Below are positions 52,372 to 60,791 of a stretch of DNA of 64,000 nt, piece after piece. The notes beneath the pieces are model-generated. The model saw nothing but the letters and a program-made list of their open reading frames with translations. It had not been told where the DNA came from and searched no databases. Position 1 is the stretch's first letter; every line of letters begins with the position of its first letter. Origin of the DNA: Eubacteriales bacterium (GTDB lineage Bacteria > Bacillota > Clostridia > Lachnospirales > Lachnospiraceae); NCBI GenBank assembly GCA_030524715.1, contig JAUNGB010000018.1, positions 1 through 64,000 of the forward strand. Reading direction: 5' to 3'. The position numbers were made by a program, and so were the translations under genes.

Positions 52372-52947
52372 CTAATCACTCCTTTCTATAAAGCGTTTTT
52401 CTTTAAGCTTTATTTGTTTGAGGGCGTTGGCAGGCAATGCTGCCTGCGGCGGGGCGGCAAGCATTTTTTTCAGCATGGATTTTGCCCGGTAAAGCTGTGT
52501 CTGGATCGTTTTGGCATTTTTATTCTGACGTCTGGCAATTTCGGTAACTGACAGCTCTTCGCAGAAATGGGCTATGGCTACCTCCCTGTAGGGACTCTTC
52601 AGCCTTTCGCAGAGAAGCCTTACCTGAGTGTTGGAATCCTTTGTCAGCAGGGCTTCCTCCGGAGAAGAACTGCGATCCGGGATCTGTGTAAAATAAGTAT
52701 CCTCTGTCGGAATCGTACGTCTTCCGGCAGATTTCAGATAATCCAGACATTTTCTGACTGCAATTTTGCTCAGCCAGGCTTTTTCATACGCGCCGTCAAA
52801 TCGGGAAAGGTTTTTGTATGCAGATAAAAATACTTCCTGTGTCAGATCCTCGGCATCAAAGGGGTTACCAATGGATTTCAGACAGATGGAATATATTAAA
52901 TTTTGATACTGGTCTATTAAATATTCCAGATATTGCTCCTGCGAAAT
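52372..52947 (-). CDS. ECF sigma factor with a non-AUG start
   Basis: A 191-aa ECF sigma factor read leftward. Region 2 is NLIYSICLKSIGNPFDAEDL, then TQEVFLSAYKNLSRF, and region 4 is AIAHFCEELSVTEIARRQNK followed by KTIQTQLYRAKSMLKKML. The reading frame is open and clean throughout but has no ATG, GTG, TTG or CTG between the upstream stop (TAA) and the first conserved residues. The likely start is ATT at 52947, 8 bases after AGGAAGGGGG; this gives M-SQEQYLEYLI, a natural start for the family. ATC at 52950 is an alternative. Confidence 0.88.
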   Translation of the reverse strand: MSQEQYLEYLIDQYQNLIYSICLKSIGNPFDAEDLTQEVFLSAYKNLSRFDGAYEKAWLSKIAVRKCLDYLKSAGRRTIPTEDTYFTQIPDRSSSPEEALLTKDSNTQVRLLCERLKSPYREVAIAHFCEELSVTEIARRQNKNAKTIQTQLYRAKSMLKKMLAAPPQAALPANALKQIKLKEKRFIERSD

Positions 52948-52998
52948 GATATCAGCCCCCTTCCTGATCTTAACGGCAAGATGTTTACTTGCTTAATA

Positions 52999-53004
52999 AT
53001 TATA
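52999..53004 (-). promoter_or_regulatory. -10 box of the sigma operon
   Basis: TATAAT on the minus strand, within CGTTATAATTATTAAGC, about 50 bases upstream of the sigma gene start. A TGAAACTGAA upstream resembles an ECF -35 box, but the spacing of 23 is too long for a usual ECF promoter. Confidence 0.45.
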
Positions 53005-53187
53005 ACGAGATTCCGCCTGGAATGCATTCAGTTTCATACAAAAAATTAAATTTTTATAAAAAAGAGCCGCTCTGTGTTTATGAGCGTGTAGTAAAGTGGA
53101 ATGTAAATGTTCGCTTTACATAAGAGGCCGAAAGGGCTATAATCAGAGCGGAAATGGTAAGCAGCATGCTCAATGGAACAGGGCAGC

Positions 53188-53286
53188 GGAATGAAGCAGC
53201 AGAATCGGGCTACAGAATAAAATTGCGGAATGAAACGGCAGAATCGGGCTACAGAAAAAAAATGCTGAATGAAATGGCAGAATAGG
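53188..53286 (+). repeat. 39-bp tandem repeat
   Basis: Two full units and part of a third begin with GGAATGAAGCAGCAGAATCG, GGAATGAAACGGCAGAATCG and TGAATGAAATGGCAGAATAG at 53188, 53227 and 53266, an exact period of 39. It lies between the divergent sigma and AlaX-like genes. No other feature was seen in 53005-53367. Confidence 0.85.
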
Positions 53287-53367
53287 AGAACAAAACAAAA
53301 ACAGCGGCATAGACCACAGAAAAGAATCCGTACAAAATACGATAAAACAGATTGGAGAATAAGAACG

Positions 53368-54525
53368 ATGACAGAAACACGGCGGTTATATTATGAGGAT
53401 GTATACCGGAAAGAATTTCAGGCAACGGTGCTGGAGTGCAGGGAAGCGAAAAAAGGATATCACATCCTTCTGGATGAGAGCGCATTTTATCCGGAAGGAG
53501 GCGGACAGCCAAGCGATATTGGATATCTGGGAAACGTAAAGGTGAATGAGGTTCATGAAAAGAATGGGGAGCTGCTTCATTACACTTCTGAACCTCTGGA
53601 AGCAGGCACAGTGGTAACAGGTACGATCGATTGGGACAGGCGTTTTGACCTGATGCAGCAGCATTCGGGAGAACATATGGTAAGCGGTCTTGTCCATGAG
53701 GCTTACGGATATGATAATGTAGGCTTTCACATGGGAAGCGATGTGATCACCATTGATTTTAACGGGATGCTGGACGAGAAGCAGCTATCAGAGATCGAAG
53801 CAAAGGTGAACCGGAAGATCTGGGAGGATACGGAGGTGGAGATCACTTATCCGACGCCGGAGGAACTGGCAGTCCTTCCTTACAGGAGTAAAAAGGAACT
53901 GACAGGTAAGGTGCGCATTGTGCGGTTTCCGGGCGCGGATATCTGCGCGTGCTGCGGAACCCATGTAACGCATACGGGGGAAATCGGTATCGTTAAGCTT
54001 CTTTCTGTGGAGAAATTCCGCGAGGGAGTCAGGGTAGAAATGATCTGCGGAAAAAGAGTTCTTGAGTATCTGAATATGGTCAGAACCCAGAACCATCAGG
54101 TATCTGTGCAGCTTTCCGCCAAAGAGGGAAATACCGCGGAGGCTGTAGCTCGGCTGGCAGAAGAAAACTTCCGGTTAAAGGGGCGTGTACTAAGGCTGGA
54201 GGAACAACTGTTTACCAGTGAAGCTGAGAAATGGGCATGTATCGGAAATCTGACGCTTTTCCAGGAGGGAATGGAAGCGGACAGTGTGCGAAAACTGGCG
54301 GATGCGGTTATGCAGAACTGCGGAGGCAGGTGCGCTGTGTTTTCAAAGAACCCGGACGGCAGCTATAAATATGCGATCGGTGAAAAGAACGGAGATCTTC
54401 GTCAGTTTGTCAAAGAAATGAATGCGGCATTAAACGGGCGCGGCGGCGGCAAACCGTTTTTTGTACAGGGCTCGGTGCAGGCTTCAGAAGAGGAAATCAG
54501 GAAATTTTTTGAGAATCGGGACTGA
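53368..54525 (+). CDS. AlaX-type alanyl-tRNA editing protein
   Basis: A 385-aa enzyme that clears mischarged Ser- or Gly-tRNA(Ala). The zinc ligands are in QQHSGEHMVSG and CACCGTHVTHTG, and the family pattern GGGQPSDIGY is present. A coiled-coil region (about residues 260-300) and a DHHA1-like C-terminus (GRGGGKPFFVQGSV) follow. This is the long, stand-alone editing type. A distant in-frame ATG upstream lies inside the tandem repeat and was not used. Confidence 0.93.
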   Translation: MTETRRLYYEDVYRKEFQATVLECREAKKGYHILLDESAFYPEGGGQPSDIGYLGNVKVNEVHEKNGELLHYTSEPLEAGTVVTGTIDWDRRFDLMQQHSGEHMVSGLVHEAYGYDNVGFHMGSDVITIDFNGMLDEKQLSEIEAKVNRKIWEDTEVEITYPTPEELAVLPYRSKKELTGKVRIVRFPGADICACCGTHVTHTGEIGIVKLLSVEKFREGVRVEMICGKRVLEYLNMVRTQNHQVSVQLSAKEGNTAEAVARLAEENFRLKGRVLRLEEQLFTSEAEKWACIGNLTLFQEGMEADSVRKLADAVMQNCGGRCAVFSKNPDGSYKYAIGEKNGDLRQFVKEMNAALNGRGGGKPFFVQGSVQASEEEIRKFFENRD

Positions 54526-54530
54526 TGAAG

Positions 54531-54609
54531 GATGTGCAGGGATTCGGTTTGGAATTATGTCAGCGTAGCTGACCCGAATCCCGCACCAAGACTCGCGAGC
54601 AAGTCTTGA
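54531..54609 (+). repeat. REP-like palindromic repeat, copy 3
   Basis: A clean copy: GATGTGCAGGGATTCGGTTT, TATGTCAGCGTAGCTGACC and CAAGACTCGCGAGCAAGTC. It starts 5 bases after the AlaX-like stop codon. Confidence 0.88.
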
Positions 54610-54688
54610 ATTGATTTACAGACAGGCAGAAAACAAAAGGAATAATAAGCCGGAAAATAATTGAAAAGAAATGATTGAGGGAAAGAAA

Positions 54689-55558
54689 ATGTTTGGTGAG
54701 TGTCATGCCCATGTGATTATGGACGGAATGAATTACCGCAAAGCGGTAGACCTTCATAGGGATGGCGTAAAGGATGAGGTGATCCGTGCGCATTTTGAAG
54801 CCTACAAAAAGCGGGGAGTAACCTTTGTCCGGGACGGCGGAGACGCCCTGGGAGTTTCCAAAAGAGCGAAGGAACTGGCTGCGGAATACGGGATTGACTA
54901 TCGTTCCCCAATATTTGCCATTCATAAAGAAGGGCATTACGGCGGCATTGTAGGACGCGGCTTTCGGGATCTTCGGGATTTTCACAAAAGAGTGCTGGAA
55001 GCGAAGGCGGAAGGCGCTGATTTTATAAAAATTATGACGACAGGCCTGATGGATTTCAAAAATCACGGTCAGGTAACCGGAACTCCCCTTGAGGCCGGGG
55101 AGGTAAAGGAAATGGTGCATATCGCCCATGAGGAGGGCTTTGCGGTGATGAGCCACACTAATGGGATCTATGGCGTGCAGGCAGCGGTAGAAGCAGGCGT
55201 GGACAGTGTGGAGCACGGAAACTTTATAGACGAAGAAACCATTCAGATTCTTTCACAAAGCCGGACAGTGTGGGTTCCTACTCTTGTAACCGTGCGTAAT
55301 CTTCTGGGATGCGGCAGATACAGTGACGAGGTGATCAGGCCGATTATGGAAATCGGAGAAAGGAATCTTTCTCTTGCTTATGCAAAAAAGGCAAGAGTGG
55401 CTCTCGGAAGCGACGCCGGAGCTTATATGGTTCCCCATGGAAAGGGAATTGAGGATGAATATGATTCTTTCCGGCAAATTCTGGGAAATTCACCGGGTGT
55501 ACAACGATGGCTTGAGGACGGAGAGTGGGAAATAAAAGAGCGCTTCCGGAGACAATGA
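54689..55558 (+). CDS. Metal-dependent amidohydrolase
   Basis: A 289-aa hydrolase of the amidohydrolase superfamily. The first metal site is ECHAHVIMDG (His-x-His), further ligands are in VMSHTNGI and SVEHGNF, and the catalytic aspartate is in ALGSDAGAYMV. It lacks the usual beta-sandwich domains that imidazolonepropionase-like relatives have, so it is on the short side. The start at 54689 has GAGGGAAAG upstream and gives MFGECHAH; an ATG at 54671 is less well placed. The substrate is unknown. Confidence 0.87.
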   Translation: MFGECHAHVIMDGMNYRKAVDLHRDGVKDEVIRAHFEAYKKRGVTFVRDGGDALGVSKRAKELAAEYGIDYRSPIFAIHKEGHYGGIVGRGFRDLRDFHKRVLEAKAEGADFIKIMTTGLMDFKNHGQVTGTPLEAGEVKEMVHIAHEEGFAVMSHTNGIYGVQAAVEAGVDSVEHGNFIDEETIQILSQSRTVWVPTLVTVRNLLGCGRYSDEVIRPIMEIGERNLSLAYAKKARVALGSDAGAYMVPHGKGIEDEYDSFRQILGNSPGVQRWLEDGEWEIKERFRRQ

Positions 55559-55620
55559 AGCAGGGAAAATAAAAGGATTTTGCAGGCAATCTGGCTGCGG
55601 GACGAAGCTTGTCCCATTGG

Positions 55621-55701
55621 TTCAAGGCTCGCTCGCGAGTCCTGGCGCGGGATTCGGATCAGCTGCGCCGACATAATTCAAAACCGAATCCCTGCACATC
55701 C
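55621..55701 (-). repeat. REP-like palindromic repeat, copy 4
   Basis: The reverse of the copy at 54531 (TTCAAGGCTCGCTCGCGAGT, CGCGGGATTCGGATCAGC, ACCGAATCCCTGCACATCC). The MITE at 55701 abuts it exactly. Together with copy 3 it flanks the amidohydrolase gene in inverted order. Confidence 0.88.
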
Positions 55702-55917
55702 TAGAGCGTGTTTGAAAATTCATTCCAGCCATCTGTACGCCCCACTTTGCGGCATATTTGCCCCGCATTCGGTCAGCGGTCTCCGTTCCACTACGGTCGG
55801 CGCTTATCACTCGTCCACCGGACGAGCAGCGCCCCGCTATGCCTCCCTCATTTGTGTCAAATCTCCCACAAACTGTGACGCACATCTGACAGAAAGCAAT
55901 TTTCAAACACGCTCTAG
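55701..55917. mobile_element. MITE-like element, 217 bp
   Basis: The same perfect inverted ends as at 36748 (TAGAGCGTGTTTGAAAATT and its complement), but with an extra stretch of about 50 bases (GGTCTCCGTTCCACTACGG; TCGTCCACCGGACGAGCAG) in the middle. It has no gene of its own. It lies between the REP-like copy and the lipoprotein gene. Confidence 0.85.
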
Positions 55918-55936
55918 CGAAGCATATATCATAAGA

Positions 55937-57079
55937 TCATGCATCTTCGATTTTCAGTCCCACGTAGATATTGGACTCCCGCGACTGGGCAGGATGGAAG
56001 GTGATCTTCACAGAGCTTCCGCTTAAAAGTCCTCCCGTGGATGAATTGCGGGCATTATCAGTACGGAAGGTCACAGCGGCTCCATCAAAGGTGAGGATGG
56101 TTACCGTATTTGCCGTACTCCCCATGATCTCTCCGGTTACGGTAAAGGATACCTGTTTGTTATTCAGCGTATCCGGATCTTCTCCGGTGATTCCCAAAAC
56201 AGAAATCCCATCCAATGTGGCGCCGTTAAATTCTCCGGTGTAAGTGACCGTTGCATGAGAACCAGGACAAGGCCCTCCTGCAAAGTGACAGGGAATTGAC
56301 GACATATCAAATACCAGAGGCGTCTCCATTCCATCAAGAAGCACAGTGAGGGAATTTAGCTTTATATCCTGAATGATCCCGGACAGCTTTTTTTCTTCGG
56401 CTGTCTGCGTCTCATCCGCTGAAGGGGTCGGAGTCGGCGTTGGGTCAGGAACCTTTAGTGGGTCGATATCTGAAATACTCAGCACCTTTAAATGGCTGGC
56501 GTTTAATACGGTAGGATTGTCTGATTCCGTTTCCGGGAATTTTCCTTTAAAATGCAGATAAACCCAGTTATTGGCTTTAATTCCGTTTTGATAATATTGT
56601 TCCGTTCCTGTAATCGGATAAGTGGCAGTTTTTCCGGATTTGGCCTTGATTGTTATAGTATTTGCCGTCAGATCCTGTACCTGACCGTGAGCGGTACGGT
56701 CTTCTAACTGGCTTTTTTTATGATATTCATCAACGACCTTCAGCGCTCTGACTGTGCTGGTATCCGTATCGCTAAGCTGTCCTTCATAAATGATACTGAT
56801 CTCGTCTCCGGTGATCATGCCGTCTTCGCATTCCAGAGTTGCCTGGGATACATCAAAGACATACATATTGTCATCAGCTTTGATAGTAAGCTGGTTCCCG
56901 GTGAAATCCTGAAGGTTGCCGCGGATCTCATCCATATACACACGCGGCTGATGTTCCTCCTGATTCTGTGCGGGTTCCTCATCCGCAGGGAGAAATTGGT
57001 CTAAAAGTGTTCCGGGACTGCATCCGGTAATCGTAAAGGTAAGGCCGATGCAAAGGCATAGGGCAAGCTGTTTCTTCAT
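55937..57079 (-). CDS. Repeat-built lipoprotein
   Basis: A 380-aa surface lipoprotein read leftward. The signal peptide ends at the lipobox TITGC. After a short linker it has four copies of a domain of about 75 residues, each beginning like GNLQDFTGNQLTIKADD, GQVQDLTANTITIKAKS, GIIQDIKLNSLTVLLDG and GEIMGSTANTVTILTFD. The third linker is rich in Pro and Thr. The pattern resembles small beta-barrel (OB-like) repeats of unknown function. It may be a cell-wall binding or sensing protein. Confidence 0.8.
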   Translation of the reverse strand: MKKQLALCLCIGLTFTITGCSPGTLLDQFLPADEEPAQNQEEHQPRVYMDEIRGNLQDFTGNQLTIKADDNMYVFDVSQATLECEDGMITGDEISIIYEGQLSDTDTSTVRALKVVDEYHKKSQLEDRTAHGQVQDLTANTITIKAKSGKTATYPITGTEQYYQNGIKANNWVYLHFKGKFPETESDNPTVLNASHLKVLSISDIDPLKVPDPTPTPTPSADETQTAEEKKLSGIIQDIKLNSLTVLLDGMETPLVFDMSSIPCHFAGGPCPGSHATVTYTGEFNGATLDGISVLGITGEDPDTLNNKQVSFTVTGEIMGSTANTVTILTFDGAAVTFRTDNARNSSTGGLLSGSSVKITFHPAQSRESNIYVGLKIEDA

Positions 57080-57177
57080 GTATAGCCTCCGGTATGGAAA
57101 ATTCCCGGAATATATCAGGCGTCAGCCAAAGCTGATTTCCAATCCTGCACAAAACGGCAGGGGAGATTTGGAACAGA

Positions 57178-57372
57178 TCAGTTGCGTTTTTGGCTTTTCC
57201 CGGGAGCCTCGGGCATGAAATCAAAAACTTCATGATAGGTATCCCATTCCTCCCGATCTGAAGCCGGGCGATACATCAACCCTGTACATTCTGTGCAGGC
57301 ATTGGTTTCCAGGTAATTTTCGTATGAAACATGATAAAGATCTTCTTTTTTGTCAGTGCTTTTTTCGTCCAT
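57178..57372 (-). CDS. Small cysteine-containing protein
   Basis: A 64-aa acidic protein read leftward, with a CTEC pair in TNACTECTGLMYRPASDRE and no membrane segment. AAAGGAG lies 8 bases upstream. No family was recognised. 57080-57177 and 57373-57529 hold no other clear feature. Confidence 0.6.
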   Translation of the reverse strand: MDEKSTDKKEDLYHVSYENYLETNACTECTGLMYRPASDREEWDTYHEVFDFMPEAPGKSQKRN

Positions 57373-57529
57373 CATACACGCTCCTTTGCTTCTTTGAGTT
57401 AAAGTGAACAAAGTTAGTATATGAAAAAAGACGGGTTTTATACAGTTTCTGTTTATCGGATACATTATACCAAAAAATAACGGGGATTTCTATACTTTGT
57501 TGAATTGTGCAGCTACCGTTGGTTCGTTG

Positions 57530-57566
57530 CGGGTTACTGTTCACACCTATAGTGTAAACAGTAACG
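57530..57566. repeat. GTTACTG-type palindromic repeat
   Basis: GGGTTACTGTTCACACCTAT and GTGTAAACAGTAACG form a nearly perfect palindrome just after the end of the acetyltransferase gene. Confidence 0.85.
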
Positions 57567-57605
57567 AATTCGGCACGGTGAACAGCATCTTTTTATCAGC
57601 AACAA

Positions 57606-58352
57606 TTATGGCTGTACCCGGAACCAGTAGGTATAAAAATGATGGAAGCCCAGTGATTTATACAGGTTTCGGGCAGCGGTATTCCCTTCTACCACTTGAA
57701 GATAAGCGCTTTTGGCACCTTTATTCATGCCGTTTTTCAAAAGCCCTGTGCAGATTTGGCGTGCATAGCCATGCCCTCTGTAATCCTCCCTTACGTGGAT
57801 GGCATAAATACCGATATAATCCCTGTCCAGAATCCCAAGTCCCGTAGCGATGATCTTTCCTTCTTTTTTTATGGAAGCGCAGATGGTTTCTTTGGGAATA
57901 GCGCGGTACATAGAAGGAACAACGGTGCGGTGTATGGGATTTGTAGTCCCTTTTAATTCAAACAGGCTTTCGATCCATTCAGGAGGAATGGTGTCTGTAA
58001 AATCCACCTGTTCATAGGGAGCATATAACGCGGCGCCGGATAGGCCGGCGGTCATGACATTGGTCGTATGCTGGATTTCATAGCCCCTGTTTTCCAGAAC
58101 ATAATCGAAGTCAGGGGAAACTAAGGGACTGATCTTAAAAATGGCGGGAGTTCCCAGACGGCGGTAAACATTTTCACAGTAAGGGATCTTTTCACGCCAG
58201 GGCAGTGTTGAGGTTCCGAACTGTTCCACACTGTTAGTCCTGTGTGTATAAAAATAAGAAAAGCGCAGAATCCATCCGTCATAAAGCTCCATTTTATGAG
58301 ACGGCCAGGCATTCAGGGACATATCTTCGATTTTCTTGATATTTGTTTCCAT
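57606..58352 (-). CDS. GNAT-family N-acetyltransferase
   Basis: A 248-aa acetyltransferase read leftward. The acetyl-CoA loop is VREDYRGHGYARQIC and the C-terminal EGNTAARNLYKSLGFHH is typical of GNAT. The N-terminal half is a second, weaker GNAT-like domain, as in two-domain relatives. The substrate is unknown. It and the SGNH hydrolase gene upstream are 17 bases apart. Confidence 0.9.
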   Translation of the reverse strand: METNIKKIEDMSLNAWPSHKMELYDGWILRFSYFYTHRTNSVEQFGTSTLPWREKIPYCENVYRRLGTPAIFKISPLVSPDFDYVLENRGYEIQHTTNVMTAGLSGAALYAPYEQVDFTDTIPPEWIESLFELKGTTNPIHRTVVPSMYRAIPKETICASIKKEGKIIATGLGILDRDYIGIYAIHVREDYRGHGYARQICTGLLKNGMNKGAKSAYLQVVEGNTAARNLYKSLGFHHFYTYWFRVQP

Positions 58353-58369
58353 AGTAGTTAAACGCTCCT

Positions 58370-58990
58370 TTACATAAGGAATTTTCTGAGTACATGCAGT
58401 AATTCTTCCGCGAGGATTCTGTGCCCCTGTGAGGTAAGATGGATTCCGTCAACAGTAAGAAAATCCAATCCGTATTTTCGGGCTTCCTCATTCAGGCGGT
58501 CATGCAGTAAAATATACGGGAGGTGATAATTTTCTGCCAAAGCAGCAATGCCCTGTGACATAGTATGTAAATGAGGGAACCAGGTACGGTATTCGGCAGG
58601 ATACGGAAAAAGAAACGGTTCCATCAAAATAATACGGCGTTTGGGCGCGCTTAATTTTTGTAAAAGCCGTTCATAGTTCTGAAGGAAAGCCTTCATCATA
58701 TCATCCTTCTGCCGGGGAGTACGGTTAGTGCTCATCATTAAACCAATATCATTGATACCTATTAAAATTGTTATAATATCCGCCTGTAAAGGAAGATAAC
58801 GGCTTCGGGCATTCTCCAGAAGCCGTGCAACGGTGAATCCATCCACACCGCAGTTTGTGATCCGGAAATCTGCCCCCATGGATGTAAGTCTGTCATGCAG
58901 CATAGCCACATAACCGTTTCCATACGGCGGATGCCCGAAAAGCCGTCCGCAGTCTGTAATACTGTCTCCAATGCATAAAATATGTGTCAT
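58370..58990 (-). CDS. SGNH/GDSL-family hydrolase
   Basis: A 206-aa esterase-like enzyme read leftward. Block I is CIGDSITDCG with the catalytic serine, block III is IGINDIG, and block V is DGIHLTSQGH with the Asp-His pair. There is no signal peptide, so it acts inside the cell. The acetyltransferase gene follows in the same direction. Confidence 0.93.
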   Translation of the reverse strand: MTHILCIGDSITDCGRLFGHPPYGNGYVAMLHDRLTSMGADFRITNCGVDGFTVARLLENARSRYLPLQADIITILIGINDIGLMMSTNRTPRQKDDMMKAFLQNYERLLQKLSAPKRRIILMEPFLFPYPAEYRTWFPHLHTMSQGIAALAENYHLPYILLHDRLNEEARKYGLDFLTVDGIHLTSQGHRILAEELLHVLRKFLM

Positions 58991-59096
58991 AGTAGCCTCT
59001 ATTCATAAAAATGTATAATTATACAATTGCATGTTTATCAATTACTCTACCACTGCGGATTGTACAGGTCAAGAGAGAAAAAAATAAAAAAAGGAC

Positions 59097-59271
59097 TGGA
59101 CAAACTCTCCAAATTGTTCTATAATAACAATCACCAGAAATCATCTGGTGTCTAAGCCGTCAGATCAGACGGCGGAATCCCATTTTTACGAAACACACAT
59201 ACTATCCGTGAAATCCCTCCGCTGCACCGGATGGTTCAGGGATAGAACCCAAAAGGAAAGCGGGTGATAAA
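59097..59271 (+). promoter_or_regulatory. Promoter and structured leader of the Tad operon
   Basis: -35 TGGACA (59097-59102), a 17-bp spacer and a perfect -10 TATAAT (59120-59125). The leader of about 140 bases then has three hairpins: CACCAGA/TCTGGTG (59132-59150), GCCGTC/GACGGC (59156-59173) and a larger one ending in TCAGGGATAG. This could be an RNA-based control element. I could not match it to a c-di-GMP riboswitch. Confidence 0.65.
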
Positions 59272-59781
59272 ATGTCTGCATATGCGGTGCTGGCTTTAAT
59301 GATTGCCGGGACGGCTGTGGTTATGGATATCCGGAGCGCATGCGTAGATAACGGATGGATTTTGTTTTCTCTCTGTATCGGATTCGCATGGCGGCTTTTC
59401 AGGGAAGGGGCGCCTGGAATTCCTGATTTTATAGCGGGAGCAGTCCTTCCGGTTCTTCTTCTTTCCGGGTTATTTTATTTCCGGATGCTCGGAGCCGGTG
59501 ATATTAAGCTGTTTTGTGCGCTGGGCGGTGTGATGGGAGCTGCGGATGTGTGCAGATGTATTCTGATTTCCTTTTTTCTGGGAGCGGTCATTTCTTTGGC
59601 AATTCTGATTTTTTTCGGCGGTTTTTTCCGGCGAATCTGTTACCTTATCCATTATTTTGAGGAATATTTCCTTACAGGTCGGGTAAGACCCTACTACAGG
59701 CGGGGAATGTCCCTGGAAAATTTTCACTTTACGGTACCCATATTTTTAAGTGTCATGTTTTATGCAGGAGGTGTCTATTGA
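59272..59781 (+). CDS. Prepilin peptidase (TadV/CpaA type)
   Basis: A 169-aa membrane peptidase of the A24 family that processes the Flp prepilin. The two catalytic aspartates are in VMDIRS and GAGDIKLFCALGG. It lacks the N-methylation domain, as usual for TadV. It opens the Tad operon. Confidence 0.92.
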   Translation: MSAYAVLALMIAGTAVVMDIRSACVDNGWILFSLCIGFAWRLFREGAPGIPDFIAGAVLPVLLLSGLFYFRMLGAGDIKLFCALGGVMGAADVCRCILISFFLGAVISLAILIFFGGFFRRICYLIHYFEEYFLTGRVRPYYRRGMSLENFHFTVPIFLSVMFYAGGVY

Positions 59782-60791
59782 AAAAGAATATATTTGCAGT
59801 TTGTGACTTAGAGGCAGATTATGCCTATAACTTCATGGATTATCTGAACCAGAAGAAGAATATTCCTTTTGAGATTCAGGCGTTTACCAATGTAGAGAGT
59901 CTGCTTGCTTATGGGAAGGAAAAACATATTGAACTTCTGCTGATTTCCGGAAAGGCAATGTGTCAGGAGGTTCGGGAGCTGGATATCGGAAAGCTTGTGA
60001 TCCTTTCTGAAGGGGTGCATTCCCCGGGGCTGGATCAGTATCCCAGTGTCTATAAGTACCAGTCTTCTTCTGATGTTGTCCGTGAGGTGATGGCGTATTA
60101 CGGGGAAGAGAAGGCCGTTTTTCCGGTTCAGTTTCCGGTATTGAAGAAGACTACAGAGATACTGGGGGTGTATTCCCCTCTGGGGCGCTGCCTGAAAACC
60201 TCCTTTGCATTGACGCTTGGCCAGGTATTGGCAAGGGAACGGGCGGTATTGTATCTGAATCTGGAAGAGTATGCGGGATTTGAAGAGCTGATGGGGAAAT
60301 CCTTCCAATATAATTTAAGTGATCTTCTGTATTATGTACGTCAGGAGAACCAGAACCTGACTCTGAAAATGAACAGTATGATCCAGACTGTCAATAACCT
60401 GGATTATATCCCTCCGGTACAGGCGCCGTCTGATATTCTGGGAATTTCCTGGGAGGATCTGGAGAGACTTATTTCCGAGATCACTCTTCACAGCTCTTAC
60501 GAGGTGGTGGTGCTGGACATTGGGCATGGGATCGAGGAAACCTTTCAGCTTTTGGATCAGTGTAAGACTGTCTATATGCCGGTACTTTCAGATACGGTGT
60601 CCGCCTGTAAAATCGCGCAGTATGAAAATCTTCTGCGCATCTGGGATTATCCTCAGGTGCTTGCAAAAACGGTGAAAGTGAAGCTTCCTTTTCATGCAGG
60701 AACTGTTTGTGCCGGGAAATATGCAGAGCAGTTATTGTGGAGTGAACTGGGAGATTATGTAAGAGGTATGTTGAGAAAGGATACACAATGA
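59778..60791 (+). CDS. TadZ/CpaE-like pilus localisation protein
   Basis: A 337-aa protein with an N-terminal receiver-like domain and a MinD/ParA-like C-terminal domain. The ATP loop is degenerate (SPLGRCLKTSFALTLGQVLA). It starts with TTG overlapping the previous stop by 4 bases. It should help to position the Tad machine at the membrane. Confidence 0.82.
   Translation: MKKNIFAVCDLEADYAYNFMDYLNQKKNIPFEIQAFTNVESLLAYGKEKHIELLLISGKAMCQEVRELDIGKLVILSEGVHSPGLDQYPSVYKYQSSSDVVREVMAYYGEEKAVFPVQFPVLKKTTEILGVYSPLGRCLKTSFALTLGQVLARERAVLYLNLEEYAGFEELMGKSFQYNLSDLLYYVRQENQNLTLKMNSMIQTVNNLDYIPPVQAPSDILGISWEDLERLISEITLHSSYEVVVLDIGHGIEETFQLLDQCKTVYMPVLSDTVSACKIAQYENLLRIWDYPQVLAKTVKVKLPFHAGTVCAGKYAEQLLWSELGDYVRGMLRKDTQ

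Noticed and set aside
53005-53060. ECF-type autoregulated promoter (TGAAAC...CGTT)
   Set aside because: The two boxes are 23 bases apart on the minus strand, too far for an ordinary ECF promoter; only the TATAAT box is kept as a feature.
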